This document shows, piece after piece, positions 26,681 to 35,616 of a stretch of DNA of 58,896 nt; position 1 is the first letter of the stretch; every line of letters starts with the position of its first letter. The notes under the pieces were generated by a model, which was not told where the DNA came from, made no database searches, and saw nothing but the letters and a program-made list of their open reading frames with translations. This stretch comes from Streptomyces sioyaensis (GTDB lineage: Bacteria; Actinomycetota; Actinomycetes; Streptomycetales; Streptomycetaceae). A program made the position numbers and the translations under genes. The stretch lies in NCBI RefSeq assembly GCF_004122735.1, contig NZ_SDIF01000036.1, positions 1 to 58,896 on the forward strand. Direction: 5' to 3'.

Positions 26681-27517
26681 TCAGCAGTCGATCAGTCCGT
26701 GTTCGCCCAGGTAGTCCAGCTGCGCCCGGACCGACAGCTCGGCGGCCGGCCACAGGGAGCGGTCGACGTCGGCGTACACGCTCGCGACGACCTCCTCGGG
26801 CGTACGGTGGCCGGCCTCGACGGCGGTCTCCACCTGGGCGAGCCGGTGTGCGCGGTGCGCCAGATAGAACTCCACGGCCCCCTGGGCATCGTTCAGCACC
26901 GGCCCGTGGCCCGGCAGGACCGTCGCCACCCCGTCGTCGACGGTGAGCGAGCGCAGCCGGCGCAGCGAGTCCAGATAGTCGCCCAGCCGACCGTCGGGGT
27001 GTGCGACCACCGTGGTGCCACGCCCCAGGATCGTGTCGCCGGTGAGGACCGCACGATCGGCCGGGAGGTGGAAGGAGAGCGAGTCCGCGGTGTGGCCCGG
27101 TGTGGGCACCACGCGCAGCTCCAGGCCTCCGGTGGTGATGACATCGCCCGCGTCGAGCCCCTCCTCACCCAGGCGCAGCGCCGGGTCGAGCGCCCGTACG
27201 GCCGAACGGGTCAGCTCGGCGAAGCGGGCGGCGCCGTCGGCGTGGTCCGGGTGACCGTGGGTCAGCAGGGTCAGCGCGATGCGCTTGCCGGCCTGCTCAG
27301 CGAGGTCGATGACGGCCTGGAGGTGGCCCTCGTCGAGCGGCCCGGGGTCGATGACGATGGCGAGGTCGGAGTCCGGTTCGGCGACGATCCAGGTGTTGGT
27401 GCCGTCCAGCGTCATCGGCGACGGGTTCGGGGCCAGCACGCAGTGGGCGCGCGCGGTGGCCGGCCCGGAGAGCACCCCGCCGCGCGGCCGGCCGGGAAGA
27501 GCGGTCGGATCGGTCAT
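26681..27517 (-). CDS. MBL-fold hydrolase, LACTB2/glyoxalase II-like
   Basis: A 278-residue metallo-beta-lactamase-fold enzyme. Its zinc motifs are THGHPDHADG, a later His in VPTPGHTADSL, Asp in VLTGDTILG and His in VLPGHGPV. The C-terminal helical part (FYLAHRAHRLAQVE) is that of the LACTB2 branch, which contains hydrolases and RNases. ATG 27517 overlaps the upstream Nudix stop by 4 bp, so the two proteins are coupled and may act in one detoxification or acyl-CoA-related step. The substrate is not determined. Confidence 0.88.
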   Translation of the reverse strand: MTDPTALPGRPRGGVLSGPATARAHCVLAPNPSPMTLDGTNTWIVAEPDSDLAIVIDPGPLDEGHLQAVIDLAEQAGKRIALTLLTHGHPDHADGAARFAELTRSAVRALDPALRLGEEGLDAGDVITTGGLELRVVPTPGHTADSLSFHLPADRAVLTGDTILGRGTTVVAHPDGRLGDYLDSLRRLRSLTVDDGVATVLPGHGPVLNDAQGAVEFYLAHRAHRLAQVETAVEAGHRTPEEVVASVYADVDRSLWPAAELSVRAQLDYLGEHGLIDC

Positions 27518-28455
27518 GCGGGGGTCCCTCCCGAGGGGCCGGGGCGGTCCGAGGGGCCGTCGGCCTCCCTCGGAGCACCGGTTCCGGTGCCCGTCTGCGC
27601 GATGCGCTTGGTGAATTCGTCGTGTCCCGGCCAGCTCAGCTCGATCTCGCCGCCCACGAGGCGGGCCCGGGCCAGCACCGGCGTCAGGTCCTGGGCCTCC
27701 GCGGCGGCCAGCGCGTCCGCGACGGAGGCGTACGGCTGGAGCCCGCGCAGCGTCGCGATGGTCGGCGGCATCATCAGCAGCTCGCCGCGGTCGTATCCGT
27801 CGGCTGCCTCCGTGGGCCGGATCCACACCGTGCGGTCGGCCTCCGTGGAGGCGTTGCGCGTCCGCTGGCCCTCGGGGAGCGCAGCGACGAAGAACCAGGT
27901 GTCGTAGCGCCGCGGTTCGAACTCCGGGGTGATCCAGCGGGCCCAGGCGCCCAGCAGGTCGGAGCGCAGGACCAGGCCGCGGCGGCCCAGGAAGTCGGCG
28001 AAGGACAACTCGTGGGCGACCAGGGCGGCGCGGTCCGCCTCCCAGTCCTCGCCCGTGGTGTCGGCGACGACCGTGTCGGCCGAGGCACCGGCGAGCAGCA
28101 CGCCCGCCTCCTCGAACGTCTCACGGACCGCCGCGCAGACGATGGTCTGTGCGGTGGCCGGATCGACGCCCATGCGGACCGCCCACTGGGCGCGCGAGGG
28201 GCCGGCCCAGGTCACCGGGCGTTCGTCGCGCGGATCGACCGACCCTCCCGGATAGGCGTACGCACCCCCGGCGAAGGCCATGGAGGTGCGTCTGCGCAGC
28301 ATGTGGACGGCGGGGCCGCCGGCGGCGGAGTCCCGCAACAGCAGGACGGTCGCGGCCCTCCGGGGCGCGGCAGGGGTCAGCTCGCCGTTCGCGAGGGCCC
28401 GGATGCGGTCCGGCCACTCCGGCGGGTACCACTGGCCATTGGTCGTGGACGCCAT
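27514..28455 (-). CDS. Nudix hydrolase, NUDT7/NUDT19-like
   Basis: A 313-residue Nudix protein with the start FAGGAYAYPGGSVDP and, after a long insert of about 35 residues, CAAVRETFEEAGVLL. A Nudix box split in this way is characteristic of the NUDT19/acyl-CoA-type group. CoA-ester pyrophosphohydrolase activity is therefore plausible but not shown. The C-terminal extension carries WITPEFEPRRYDTWFFVAALP. ATG 28455. It forms an operon with the MBL-fold gene downstream. Confidence 0.85.
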   Translation of the reverse strand: MASTTNGQWYPPEWPDRIRALANGELTPAAPRRAATVLLLRDSAAGGPAVHMLRRRTSMAFAGGAYAYPGGSVDPRDERPVTWAGPSRAQWAVRMGVDPATAQTIVCAAVRETFEEAGVLLAGASADTVVADTTGEDWEADRAALVAHELSFADFLGRRGLVLRSDLLGAWARWITPEFEPRRYDTWFFVAALPEGQRTRNASTEADRTVWIRPTEAADGYDRGELLMMPPTIATLRGLQPYASVADALAAAEAQDLTPVLARARLVGGEIELSWPGHDEFTKRIAQTGTGTGAPREADGPSDRPGPSGGTPA

Positions 28456-28504
28456 GGCCGGATGCTATGCGTTCGCGCGCGGATGTTCGAGGGCCACTTT
28501 CGCG

Positions 28505-28537
28505 CCGGAGGGCCCCTGCTGACGCGGGGCCCTCCGG
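28505..28537. terminator. 12-bp hairpin terminating the DUF4177-ridA operon
   Basis: CCGGAGGGCCCC pairs with GGGGCCCTCCGG across a 9-nt loop, located between the ridA stop (28580) and the next minus-strand start (28455). It separates the two same-strand operons. Confidence 0.88.
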
Positions 28538-28579
28538 GGCACGGCACACGGGGCGGACGTCACCGCCTCCACGACGGGT

Positions 28580-29044
28580 CTATTCGGCGATCTCCACCTG
28601 GATCTCGACCTCGACCGGCGAGTCGAGCGGCAGCACCGCCACGCCGACCGCGGACCGGGCGTGCACGCCCTTGTCGCCGAGGATCTCGCCCAGCAGCTCG
28701 CTGGCGCCGTTGAGCACGCCCGGCTGACCGGTGAAGTCCGGCGCGGAGGCCACGAAGCCGACGACCTTCACCACCCGCTGGATCTTGTCGAGGTCGCCGA
28801 TGACGGACTTCACGGCGGCCAGCGCGTTGAGCGCACAGGTCGCGGCGAGCTCCTTGGCCTGCTCCGCGCTGATCTCGGCACCGACCTTGCCGGTGGCCGG
28901 CAGCGCGCCGTCCACCATCGGCAGCTGGCCGGAGGTGTGCACATAGGCGCCGGAGCGCACCGCGGGCTGGTACGCGGCCAGCGGCGGCACGACCTGCGGC
29001 AGCGCGAGACCGAGCGCCGCGATCTTGTCTTCTACCGCACTCAC
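28580..29044 (-). CDS. RidA-family (YjgF/UK114) enamine/imine deaminase
   Basis: A 154-residue protein with the RidA core: AYVHTSGQLPM, ALNALAAVKSVIGDLDKIQRVVKVVGFVAS and, near the end, ARSAVGVAVLPLDSPVEVEIQVE. The arginine of the ARSAVG segment is the residue that binds the substrate carboxylate in RidA proteins. They hydrolyse reactive enamines made by PLP enzymes. The start is GTG 29044, overlapping the upstream DUF4177 stop by 4 bp (GTGA). Confidence 0.9.
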   Translation of the reverse strand: MSAVEDKIAALGLALPQVVPPLAAYQPAVRSGAYVHTSGQLPMVDGALPATGKVGAEISAEQAKELAATCALNALAAVKSVIGDLDKIQRVVKVVGFVASAPDFTGQPGVLNGASELLGEILGDKGVHARSAVGVAVLPLDSPVEVEIQVEIAE

Positions 29045-29202
29045 GCCTGCTTCTCCCGCTTCAGGTAGGCCACCAGCTGTTCGGGGTTGTTCGGGCCCGG
29101 CACGACCTGGACCAGCTCCCAGCCGTCCTCGCCCCAGGTGTCCAGAATCTGCTTCGTCGCGTGCACCAGCAGCGGCACGGTCGCGTATTCCCACTTGGTC
29201 AT
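29041..29202 (-). CDS. DUF4177 small protein
   Basis: A 53-residue protein beginning MTKWEYATVPLLVHATKQILD and containing WGEDGWELVQVVPG, the conserved WE and GWELV pattern of DUF4177. Function is unknown. ATG 29202 is chosen; an in-frame upstream codon gives a longer form with eight extra residues. It is coupled to ridA and is the first gene of that two-gene operon. Confidence 0.8.
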   Translation of the reverse strand: MTKWEYATVPLLVHATKQILDTWGEDGWELVQVVPGPNNPEQLVAYLKREKQA

Positions 29203-29398
29203 GGGGCGAGCGTAATGCCTGTCCACGGCGGCGGTGGACGCCGTCCGCCGCAGGCCGCCACCACCCGTCCCACGCGGCGTCGACGTGCCCGGTCATCCGG
29301 CCCCTACGGCACATCCCTGACCCGTCCCTGACGCACCGCGGGCAGATCTCCGGGGTGTCCCAGGCGCCATCCCTGGCGTAGCCGGGACGCGGACTGGT

Positions 29399-29404
29399 TA
29401 GGCT
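29399..29404 (+). promoter_or_regulatory. -10 box of a leaderless promoter for the ArsA-like operon
   Basis: TAGGCT lies 7 nt before the GTG start at 29412 and fits the TANNNT pattern of Streptomyces sigma-HrdB promoters. No ribosome-binding site precedes the GTG, which supports a leaderless mRNA. Confidence 0.6.
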
Positions 29405-29411
29405 CCTTGGC

Positions 29412-30410
29412 GTGAGCAGGCTCCATGTCGTCAGCGGCAAGGGCGGCACCGGAAAGACCACGGTCGCCGCCGCCCTCGCCCTCGCCCTGGCCACCGAGGG
29501 ACGGCGTACCCTCCTGGTCGAGGTCGAGGGCCGGCAGGGCATTGCCCAGCTGTTCGAAACCGAAGCGCTTCCCTACGAGGAACGCAAGATCGCGGTGGCT
29601 CCGGCGTCGGACAGCGGGAGACGCGCGGGCGGCGAGGTCCACGCCCTCGCCATCGACGCCGAACGCGCCCTCCTGGACTACCTCCAGATGTTCTACAAAC
29701 TCGGCAGCGCGGGCCGGGCGCTGAAGAAGCTCGGCGCGATCGACTTCGCCACGACCATCGCGCCGGGCCTGCGGGACGTCCTGTTGACCGGCAAGGCGTG
29801 CGAAGCCGTCCGCCGCAAGGACAAGAACGGCAGGTTCGTCTACGACGCCGTGGTGATGGACGCCCCGCCGACCGGCCGCATCACCCGCTTCCTGAACGTC
29901 AACGACGAGGTGGCCGGCCTGGCGAAGATCGGCCCGATCCACAATCAGGCGCAGGCCGTGATGCGCGTCCTGAAGTCACCGGAGACCGCGGTGCATCTGG
30001 TGACGCTCCTGGAGGAGATGCCGGTCCAGGAGACCGCGGACGGCGTCGAGGAACTGCGCGCCGCCGGCATCCCCGTGGGCGGCATCGTCATCAACATGAC
30101 CCGCCCGGCGCTGCTGGACAACGGCGACCTCGACATCGCCGCCCGCGGGGCCCGTACGGGCGTCGCCAAGGCGCTGTCCCAGGCCGGTCTGGGCGGCGCC
30201 CGCCGCGGCGGCCTGGCGGACCGGCTGATCGACCCCCTGCTGGAGCAGGCGCGCGAACACGCCGAGCGGGTCGAGCTGGAGCGCGCCGAGCACGCCGAAC
30301 TGACCGCAATCGGCCTGCCCACCTACGAGTTGGAGCTGCTCCCCGAGGGAGTGGACCTCGCCGGGCTCTACCACCTGGCGAGAGACCTGCGGAAACAGGG
30401 GCCCATATGA
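29412..30410 (+). CDS. ArsA-like ATPase, first of a tandem pair
   Basis: A 332-residue SIMIBI ATPase related to ArsA/Get3. The P-loop is VVSGKGGTGKTTVAAALA (deviant Walker A with two lysines), and the switch II/Walker B segment is VVMDAPPTGRITRFL (about residues 148-162). Arsenite-binding cysteines of true ArsA are absent, so it is not an arsenite pump subunit. M. tuberculosis Rv3679/Rv3680 are a comparable pair, reported to act in anion transport. It overlaps the next gene by 4 bp, suggesting that the two proteins form a heterodimer. GTG start, leaderless. Confidence 0.88.
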   Translation: MSRLHVVSGKGGTGKTTVAAALALALATEGRRTLLVEVEGRQGIAQLFETEALPYEERKIAVAPASDSGRRAGGEVHALAIDAERALLDYLQMFYKLGSAGRALKKLGAIDFATTIAPGLRDVLLTGKACEAVRRKDKNGRFVYDAVVMDAPPTGRITRFLNVNDEVAGLAKIGPIHNQAQAVMRVLKSPETAVHLVTLLEEMPVQETADGVEELRAAGIPVGGIVINMTRPALLDNGDLDIAARGARTGVAKALSQAGLGGARRGGLADRLIDPLLEQAREHAERVELERAEHAELTAIGLPTYELELLPEGVDLAGLYHLARDLRKQGPI

Positions 30411-31786
30411 CCGCGGACAACACGACGCTGGACGCCTCGGCCCCGCGGCTCGAGGTCGACACACTGCTCGACGACCCGCACACCCGCATCGTGGTGTGCT
30501 GCGGCTCGGGCGGAGTCGGCAAGACCACGACCGCCGCGGCCCTGGGCGTACGCGCCGCCGAACGCGGCCGCAGGGTCGTCGTGCTGACCATCGACCCGGC
30601 CCGGCGGCTGGCCCAGTCCATGGGCATCTCCGAGCTGGACAACGTCCCGCGCCAGGTCAAGGGCGTCGACGAGTCCGCGGGCGGCGAACTCCACGCGATG
30701 ATGCTGGACATGAAGCGCACCTTCGACGAGATCGTCGAGGGCCATGCGGATGCCGACCGGGCCCGCGCGATCCTGGAGAACCCCTTCTACCAGTCCCTGT
30801 CGGCCGGTTTCGCGGGCACGCAGGAGTACATGGCCATGGAGAAGCTCGGCCAGCTCCGCGCGAACGACGAGTGGGACCTGATCATCGTCGACACCCCGCC
30901 GAGCCGCTCCGCGCTGGACTTCCTGGACGCGCCCAAGCGCCTCGGTTCCTTCCTGGACGGCAAGTTCATCCGGGTACTGATGGCGCCGGCGAAGGTCGGC
31001 GGCCGGGCCGGCATGAAGTTCCTCAACGTCGGCATGTCGATGATGACCGGCACCCTCAGCAAGCTCATGGGCGGCCAACTCCTGCGCGATGTGCAGACCT
31101 TCGTGGCCGCGATGGACACCATGTTCGGCGGCTTCCGCACCCGCGCGGACGCCACCTACCGGCTGCTGCAGGCGCCCGGCACGGCGTTCCTCGTGGTGGC
31201 CGCGCCGGAGCGGGACGCGCTGCGTGAGGCGGCGTACTTCGTCGAGCGGCTGGCCGCCGAGCAGATGCCGCTGGCCGGCCTGGTGCTGAACCGCGTGCAC
31301 GGCAGCGGCGCGTCCCAACTCAGCGCCGAGCGCGCACTGGCCGCCGCGGAGGCCCTGACCGACCAGCGGGCGGAGGACACCCATGCGGATGCCGGCACGG
31401 ACGCCGGGGACGACACCGACGCGCCGGCCGCCGCCCGCGCAGAAAATAATCTTGAAACCGGCGGCATTGTGGATCTCGACGGCGGGAAGGCTGGATCACG
31501 TACCGCCGGCGGCCCCTCCCCCGCCGCGGCGGAGCATGTGACACCCACCTCGGCCTCGGCAGCGCAACTGGCCGCCGGGCTGCTCCGACTGCATGCCGAA
31601 CGCATGCAGGTCCTCGCGCGCGAACGGCGCACGCGGGACCGCTTCACCGCACTGCATCCCGAGGTACCGGTGGCGCAGGTCGCCGCACTGCCCGGCGATG
31701 TTCATGACCTCGCGGGACTGCGCGCCATCGGCGACCGCCTGGCGCTGAACCTCACGGAGACCGACGACACGGACACCGACGACTGA
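30407..31786 (+). CDS. ArsA-like ATPase, second of the pair, with acidic insert
   Basis: A 459-residue partner ATPase with P-loop CCGSGGVGKTTTAAALG, switch I-like TIDPARRLAQ and Walker B IIVDTPPSRSALDFL. Its ATPase core reaches about residue 320. There follows a low-complexity acidic insert of about 60 residues (HADAGTDAGDDTDAPAAARAENN and on) with a short AT-rich patch at 31440-31455, before the conserved C-terminal helices. ATG 30407 overlaps the first ATPase stop (ATGA). The organisation matches the mycobacterial pair encoded beside WhiB4; here the neighbour is WblA. Confidence 0.88.
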   Translation: MTADNTTLDASAPRLEVDTLLDDPHTRIVVCCGSGGVGKTTTAAALGVRAAERGRRVVVLTIDPARRLAQSMGISELDNVPRQVKGVDESAGGELHAMMLDMKRTFDEIVEGHADADRARAILENPFYQSLSAGFAGTQEYMAMEKLGQLRANDEWDLIIVDTPPSRSALDFLDAPKRLGSFLDGKFIRVLMAPAKVGGRAGMKFLNVGMSMMTGTLSKLMGGQLLRDVQTFVAAMDTMFGGFRTRADATYRLLQAPGTAFLVVAAPERDALREAAYFVERLAAEQMPLAGLVLNRVHGSGASQLSAERALAAAEALTDQRAEDTHADAGTDAGDDTDAPAAARAENNLETGGIVDLDGGKAGSRTAGGPSPAAAEHVTPTSASAAQLAAGLLRLHAERMQVLARERRTRDRFTALHPEVPVAQVAALPGDVHDLAGLRAIGDRLALNLTETDDTDTDD

Positions 31787-31841
31787 GCCGTAAGTACGCC
31801 GGCCCAGTCACCCAACAGCCCAGCCACCCACCCACCACACG

Positions 31842-31871
31842 GCGCCCCTCGCCTGCACATCCAAGGGGCGC
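31842..31871. terminator. 8-bp hairpin between convergent ArsA-like and wblA genes
   Basis: GCGCCCCT pairs with AGGGGCGC across a 14-nt loop. It is the only stem seen in the 230-bp convergent spacer 31787-32016 and is a moderate candidate for a bidirectional terminator. Confidence 0.5.
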
Positions 31872-32016
31872 ACCAACCGCACGCCGGCCTCTCGACTCCC
31901 CCAACTCCAGGGAGCACCAAGGACACTGACCGGCACGCCGCGTAGGAACGACCGGACCGAGCCATCGGCCGAACGTTCTCGGCCATGTTCCCGGGCTCTC
32001 CCGGCCGGACCCGCGG

Positions 32017-32358
32017 CTACCCGACCGCGGCGAACTCGTCGAACATCTCGTCCTCACAGTCCACGGACAGGATGCCCGTGCTGCGCTCGTATTCCGTACG
32101 CGCTGTCTCCAGCAGCCTGCGCCATGACGTCACGGTCGGGCGGCGACGCAGCAGCGCCCTCCGCTCGCGTTCGGTCATCCCGCCCCACACGCCGAACTCC
32201 ACCCGGTTGTCCAGGGCGTCGGCCAGGCACTCCGTGCGCACCGGGCATCCGGTGCACACCGCCTTGGCGCGGTTCTGCGCCGCCCCTTGAACGAACAGTT
32301 CATCCGGATCGGTAGTGCGGCAGGCTGCCTGTGCACTCCAGTCGGTTACCCAGCTCAT
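32017..32358 (-). CDS. wblA: WhiB-like regulator WblA
   Basis: A 113-residue Wbl protein with the four Fe-S cysteines C13, C35, C38 and C44 (C-x21-C-x2-C-x5-C), the GVWGGMTERERR turn and a basic C-terminal helix (RALLRRRP). It matches Streptomyces WblA nearly throughout. WblA is a pleiotropic regulator that represses many antibiotic pathways and is needed for sporulation. ATG 32358 is chosen to match the known protein length; an upstream in-frame start would add 15 residues. It is divergent from the PBP gene across a 382-bp regulatory region. Confidence 0.96.
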   Translation of the reverse strand: MSWVTDWSAQAACRTTDPDELFVQGAAQNRAKAVCTGCPVRTECLADALDNRVEFGVWGGMTERERRALLRRRPTVTSWRRLLETARTEYERSTGILSVDCEDEMFDEFAAVG

Positions 32359-32403
32359 GCTGGCGCCGTCCTCTCCCGAATCGAGGCTCCCCCACGGCGG
32401 CAA

Positions 32404-32740
32404 GCGGCATATTCACCGTTGCCAGTTGAGGACGTTACGGAAGGCAGACAGGGCGCAACACCCCCTTCGGGCCCAATCTTGAATGGCCCGAACGGACTAT
32501 GCGTATGCGGCAGATCACCCAACGGAGTGACCGCAGGGCATACGGCATTTTGGGCACAAGGCGGGACACTTCACCGCCCTGGCACGGGATTTTTGTCGTC
32601 ATACACGGACACGTGGGGGTGCGGTCCGCGAGGAGTGGGGGTTGACGAACTCACGCGTAACCGTTCAGCTGGGCAGCCGAGAACAGGCTAAACGAACAGG
32701 TGCACCCCTGTCCGGCGGATTGAGAACGTAGGGTGCCCTC
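32404..32740. promoter_or_regulatory. wblA-PBP divergent regulatory region
   Basis: No gene is supported. The region is clearly less GC-rich than its surroundings. For the PBP gene a TAGGGT box at 32729-32734 lies 6 nt before ATG 32741, so that transcript is likely leaderless. A TTGACG hexamer at 32642 has no matching -10. wblA is known to have a complex, developmentally controlled promoter; no regulator site could be assigned from sequence alone. Confidence 0.55.
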
Positions 32741-34933
32741 ATGCCTAAGAAGCGCGATGGCGGAGGTCTGTCCAAGACGCAGCAGGCCGCCAAGTTCCTC
32801 GGTGTCAGCGTCCTGGCCGGAGCGGTACTCGCCGGTCTCGCGCTCCCGGCAGCCGGGGCCCTCGGCCTCACCGCCAAGGGATCGGTCGAGGGTTTCGACA
32901 ACATCCCGGCGAACCTCAAGACACCGCAGCTCAGCCAGCGGACCAGGATTCTGGACGCCAACGGCGGCGAAATCGCCAAGGTCTACTCGCGTGACCGCAC
33001 GGTCGTCGGCCTCAAGGACATGTCGCCGTACATCCAGAAGGCGATCGTGGCGATCGAGGACGCGCGCTTCTACGAGCACGGTGCCGTCGACCTGAAGGGC
33101 ATCCTGCGGGCGGTCAACAAGAATGCCCAGTCGGGCGGTGTCTCCCAGGGCGCCTCGACGCTGACCCAGCAGTATGTGAAGAACGTCTTCATCGAGGAGG
33201 CGGGCGACGACCCGGACAAGGTCGCGCAGGCCACCCAGCAGACCATCGGCCGCAAGATCAAAGAGCTCAAGTACGCGATCCAGGTCGAGAAGGAGCTCGG
33301 CAAGCAGAAGATCCTGCAGAACTACCTCAACATCACGTTCTTCGGGCAGCAGGCCTACGGCATCGAAGCGGCCGCCCAGCGCTACTTCAGCAAGCACGCC
33401 AAGGACCTGAATCTGGAGGAGTCGGCGCTGCTGGCCGGCCTCGTCCAGTCGCCCAGCCGCTACGACCCGGTCAACGACCCGCAGGAAGCCACCCGGCGGC
33501 GCAACACCGTCCTGCAGCGGATGGCCGACCTCAAGGACGTCACCCAGGCGCAGGCCGACGCGGCCGCCAAGAAGCCGATCAAGCTGGCGGTCAGCCGCCC
33601 CAAGAACGGCTGCATCACCGCCAGCGACGGCGCCGGCTTCTTCTGCGACTACATCCGCAAGGTCTTCCTCGGTGACCGGTCCTTCGGGAAGACCCGGAAG
33701 ATCCGTGCGGAGCGCTGGAACGAGGGCGGCATGACCATCCGCACCACCCTCGATCCGCAGACCCAGAAGTCGATCCAGGCGTCGCTCGGCGATCACGTCT
33801 ACGACGACGACCCGGTGGCCGGCGCCGCCACCATCGTCGAACCGGGCACCGGCAAGATCCTCGGCATGGGCCAGTCCCGCCCGTACGGCTTCGGCGAGAA
33901 CCAGACCGTGATCAACCTCTCGGTCGATCACCGCATGGGCGGCGGCGCCGGCTACCAGCCCGGCTCGACCTTCAAACCGGTGATCGCGGCGGCCGCGCTG
34001 GAGCAGGGGACCAGCCCCGAGCAGGAGTACCCCTCGCCGTACCGGATGCCGTATCCGAGCCCGGTCCAGACCTGTGACGGCGAGTGGCAGGGCACCGACA
34101 GCACCCAGAACGAGAACAAGGAAGAGGTCGGCCCGTACGGCATGAAGGAGGCGACCGCGAAGTCGGTCAACACCTACTTCGTGCAGCTGATCAGCGATAT
34201 GGGCATCTGCCCCGCGGTGAAGATGGCTCAGAAGATGGGCATCGAGCGGGCGGACGGAAAGCCGCTGCAGCAGGTGCCGTCGATGACGCTCGGCGTGCAG
34301 GAGATGTCGCCGCTGACCATGGCCGCCGGTTACGCCGCCTTCGCCAACGGCGGTGAGTACTGCTCCCCCGTCGCCATCGAGTCGATCACCGACGCGCGGG
34401 GCCGGGAGCTGAAGGTCCCGCAGACCAGCTGCCGCAGCGCGATGTCCAAGAAGACCGCGGACACGATCAACACCCTGCTCAAGGGCGTGGTCGAGGACGG
34501 CACCGGCAGGGAAGCCGGCCTCAGGGGACGGGACAGCGCCGGCAAGACCGGCACCAGCGACAGCCGCTACGCCGCCTGGTTCGTCGGCTACACCCCGAAC
34601 GCGGCCGGTGCGGTCTGGGTCGGCGACCCGCAGCACAAGCGCAAGATGTACGACATCACCATCGGCGGCGTCCCCCACGACAAGGTCTACGGCGCCGACA
34701 CCCCCGGCCCCATCTGGCGGGACGCGATGACCGGCGCCCTGGACGGCCGGCCCGCGCCCGGCTTGCCCACCGTCCCGATCGACGACCCCGCCAAGGACAA
34801 GAGCCCGGGCGACGACGGCGACAAGCAGCCCGGCAAGCACAAGCCCGGCCGCGGCCACGGCAAGAAGCCCGGCGGCGGCTGGAGCATTCCCGGCTTCCCG
34901 GACATTCTGGGCGGCGGTAACGGCGGCTGGTAG
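32741..34933 (+). CDS. Bifunctional class A penicillin-binding protein
   Basis: A 730-residue peptidoglycan synthase. An N-terminal signal-anchor (about residues 18-42) is followed by a GT51 glycosyltransferase domain (IEDARFYEHGAVDLKG and GASTLTQQYVKN). The transpeptidase domain has STFKP (active Ser about 408), SVN and KTGTSD (about 601). The last 50 residues are Pro/Gly/Lys-rich, as in PonA-type proteins. It acts on the outer face of the membrane. The gene is divergent from wblA and followed by a strong terminator. In S. coelicolor this position is also held by a class A PBP gene. Confidence 0.95.
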   Translation: MPKKRDGGGLSKTQQAAKFLGVSVLAGAVLAGLALPAAGALGLTAKGSVEGFDNIPANLKTPQLSQRTRILDANGGEIAKVYSRDRTVVGLKDMSPYIQKAIVAIEDARFYEHGAVDLKGILRAVNKNAQSGGVSQGASTLTQQYVKNVFIEEAGDDPDKVAQATQQTIGRKIKELKYAIQVEKELGKQKILQNYLNITFFGQQAYGIEAAAQRYFSKHAKDLNLEESALLAGLVQSPSRYDPVNDPQEATRRRNTVLQRMADLKDVTQAQADAAAKKPIKLAVSRPKNGCITASDGAGFFCDYIRKVFLGDRSFGKTRKIRAERWNEGGMTIRTTLDPQTQKSIQASLGDHVYDDDPVAGAATIVEPGTGKILGMGQSRPYGFGENQTVINLSVDHRMGGGAGYQPGSTFKPVIAAAALEQGTSPEQEYPSPYRMPYPSPVQTCDGEWQGTDSTQNENKEEVGPYGMKEATAKSVNTYFVQLISDMGICPAVKMAQKMGIERADGKPLQQVPSMTLGVQEMSPLTMAAGYAAFANGGEYCSPVAIESITDARGRELKVPQTSCRSAMSKKTADTINTLLKGVVEDGTGREAGLRGRDSAGKTGTSDSRYAAWFVGYTPNAAGAVWVGDPQHKRKMYDITIGGVPHDKVYGADTPGPIWRDAMTGALDGRPAPGLPTVPIDDPAKDKSPGDDGDKQPGKHKPGRGHGKKPGGGWSIPGFPDILGGGNGGW

Positions 34934-34960
34934 CCGGCCGGTTGACCCGTACGGCAACGA

Positions 34961-34995
34961 CCGAGGGGCGCCTCCACCACGGAGGCGCCCCTCGG
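34961..34995. terminator. 15-bp perfect bidirectional terminator
   Basis: CCGAGGGGCGCCTCC pairs with GGAGGCGCCCCTCGG around a 5-nt loop, 27 nt after the PBP stop. It is shared with the convergent yqeY gene (stop at 35022). Confidence 0.94.
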
Positions 34996-35021
34996 CTTTC
35001 CGGCGGAACCGCCGCGGCCGC

Positions 35022-35486
35022 TCAGCCGGCCAGCAGCTTCTTCACCACCGCGGCGACCCGGCCGCCCTCGGCACGGCCCGCCACCTGCGGGTTGACGATC
35101 TTCATGACGGCACCCATCGCCCGCGGGCCCTCGGCACCACCGGCCTTGGCCTCCGCCACGGCGGCCGCGACCAGCTGCTCCAGCTCGTCATCGGTCAGCT
35201 GCTTGGGCAGATAGTCCGCGAGCACCTCGCCCTCGGCGCGCTCCCGCTCGGCCTGCTCGGCCCGGCCGCCCTGGGAAAAGGCGTCCGCGGCCTCCCGGCG
35301 CTTCTTCGCCTCCCGCGCGATGATCTTCTCGACCTCGCCGTCGGACAGCTCGCGCGCCGCGGTGCCCGCGACCTCCTCCTTCTGGATCGCGGTCAGCGTG
35401 AGACGGAGGGTGGAGGAACGCAGCTCGTCGCGCGCCTTGATCGCAACGGTGAGGTCGTCCTGCAGCTTGGACTTGAGCGTGGTCAT
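35022..35486 (-). CDS. yqeY: GatB/YqeY-domain protein
   Basis: A 154-residue helical protein starting MTTLKSKLQDDLTVAIKARD and containing SSTLRLTLTAIQKEEV and YLPKQLTDDELEQLVAA, typical of YqeY proteins, which share a domain with the tRNA-binding tail of GatB. Its role is thought to be tRNA-related, but no reaction is proven. ATG 35486. It is divergent from the metallophosphoesterase gene with 130 bp between starts. Confidence 0.92.
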   Translation of the reverse strand: MTTLKSKLQDDLTVAIKARDELRSSTLRLTLTAIQKEEVAGTAARELSDGEVEKIIAREAKKRREAADAFSQGGRAEQAERERAEGEVLADYLPKQLTDDELEQLVAAAVAEAKAGGAEGPRAMGAVMKIVNPQVAGRAEGGRVAAVVKKLLAG

Positions 35487-35616
35487 GCCGTCGAGTATGC
35501 CCCCACCCGCCGACAACCGCCGCGCCATTTCCTCCCGGGCAACCGCGTACCCCACCCGGCGGACCCCGCCCGCCCGTGCGCTGCACCCACCCCCGTGACT
35601 CTGCGACGATGGATGC

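Noticed and set aside
29412..31786. Arsenic resistance locus
   Set aside because: The ATPases lack arsenite-binding cysteines and there is no arsB, arsC or arsR gene.
32651..34957. 768-codon minus-strand ORF opposite the PBP gene
   Set aside because: Shadow frame with no start signal and no family features.
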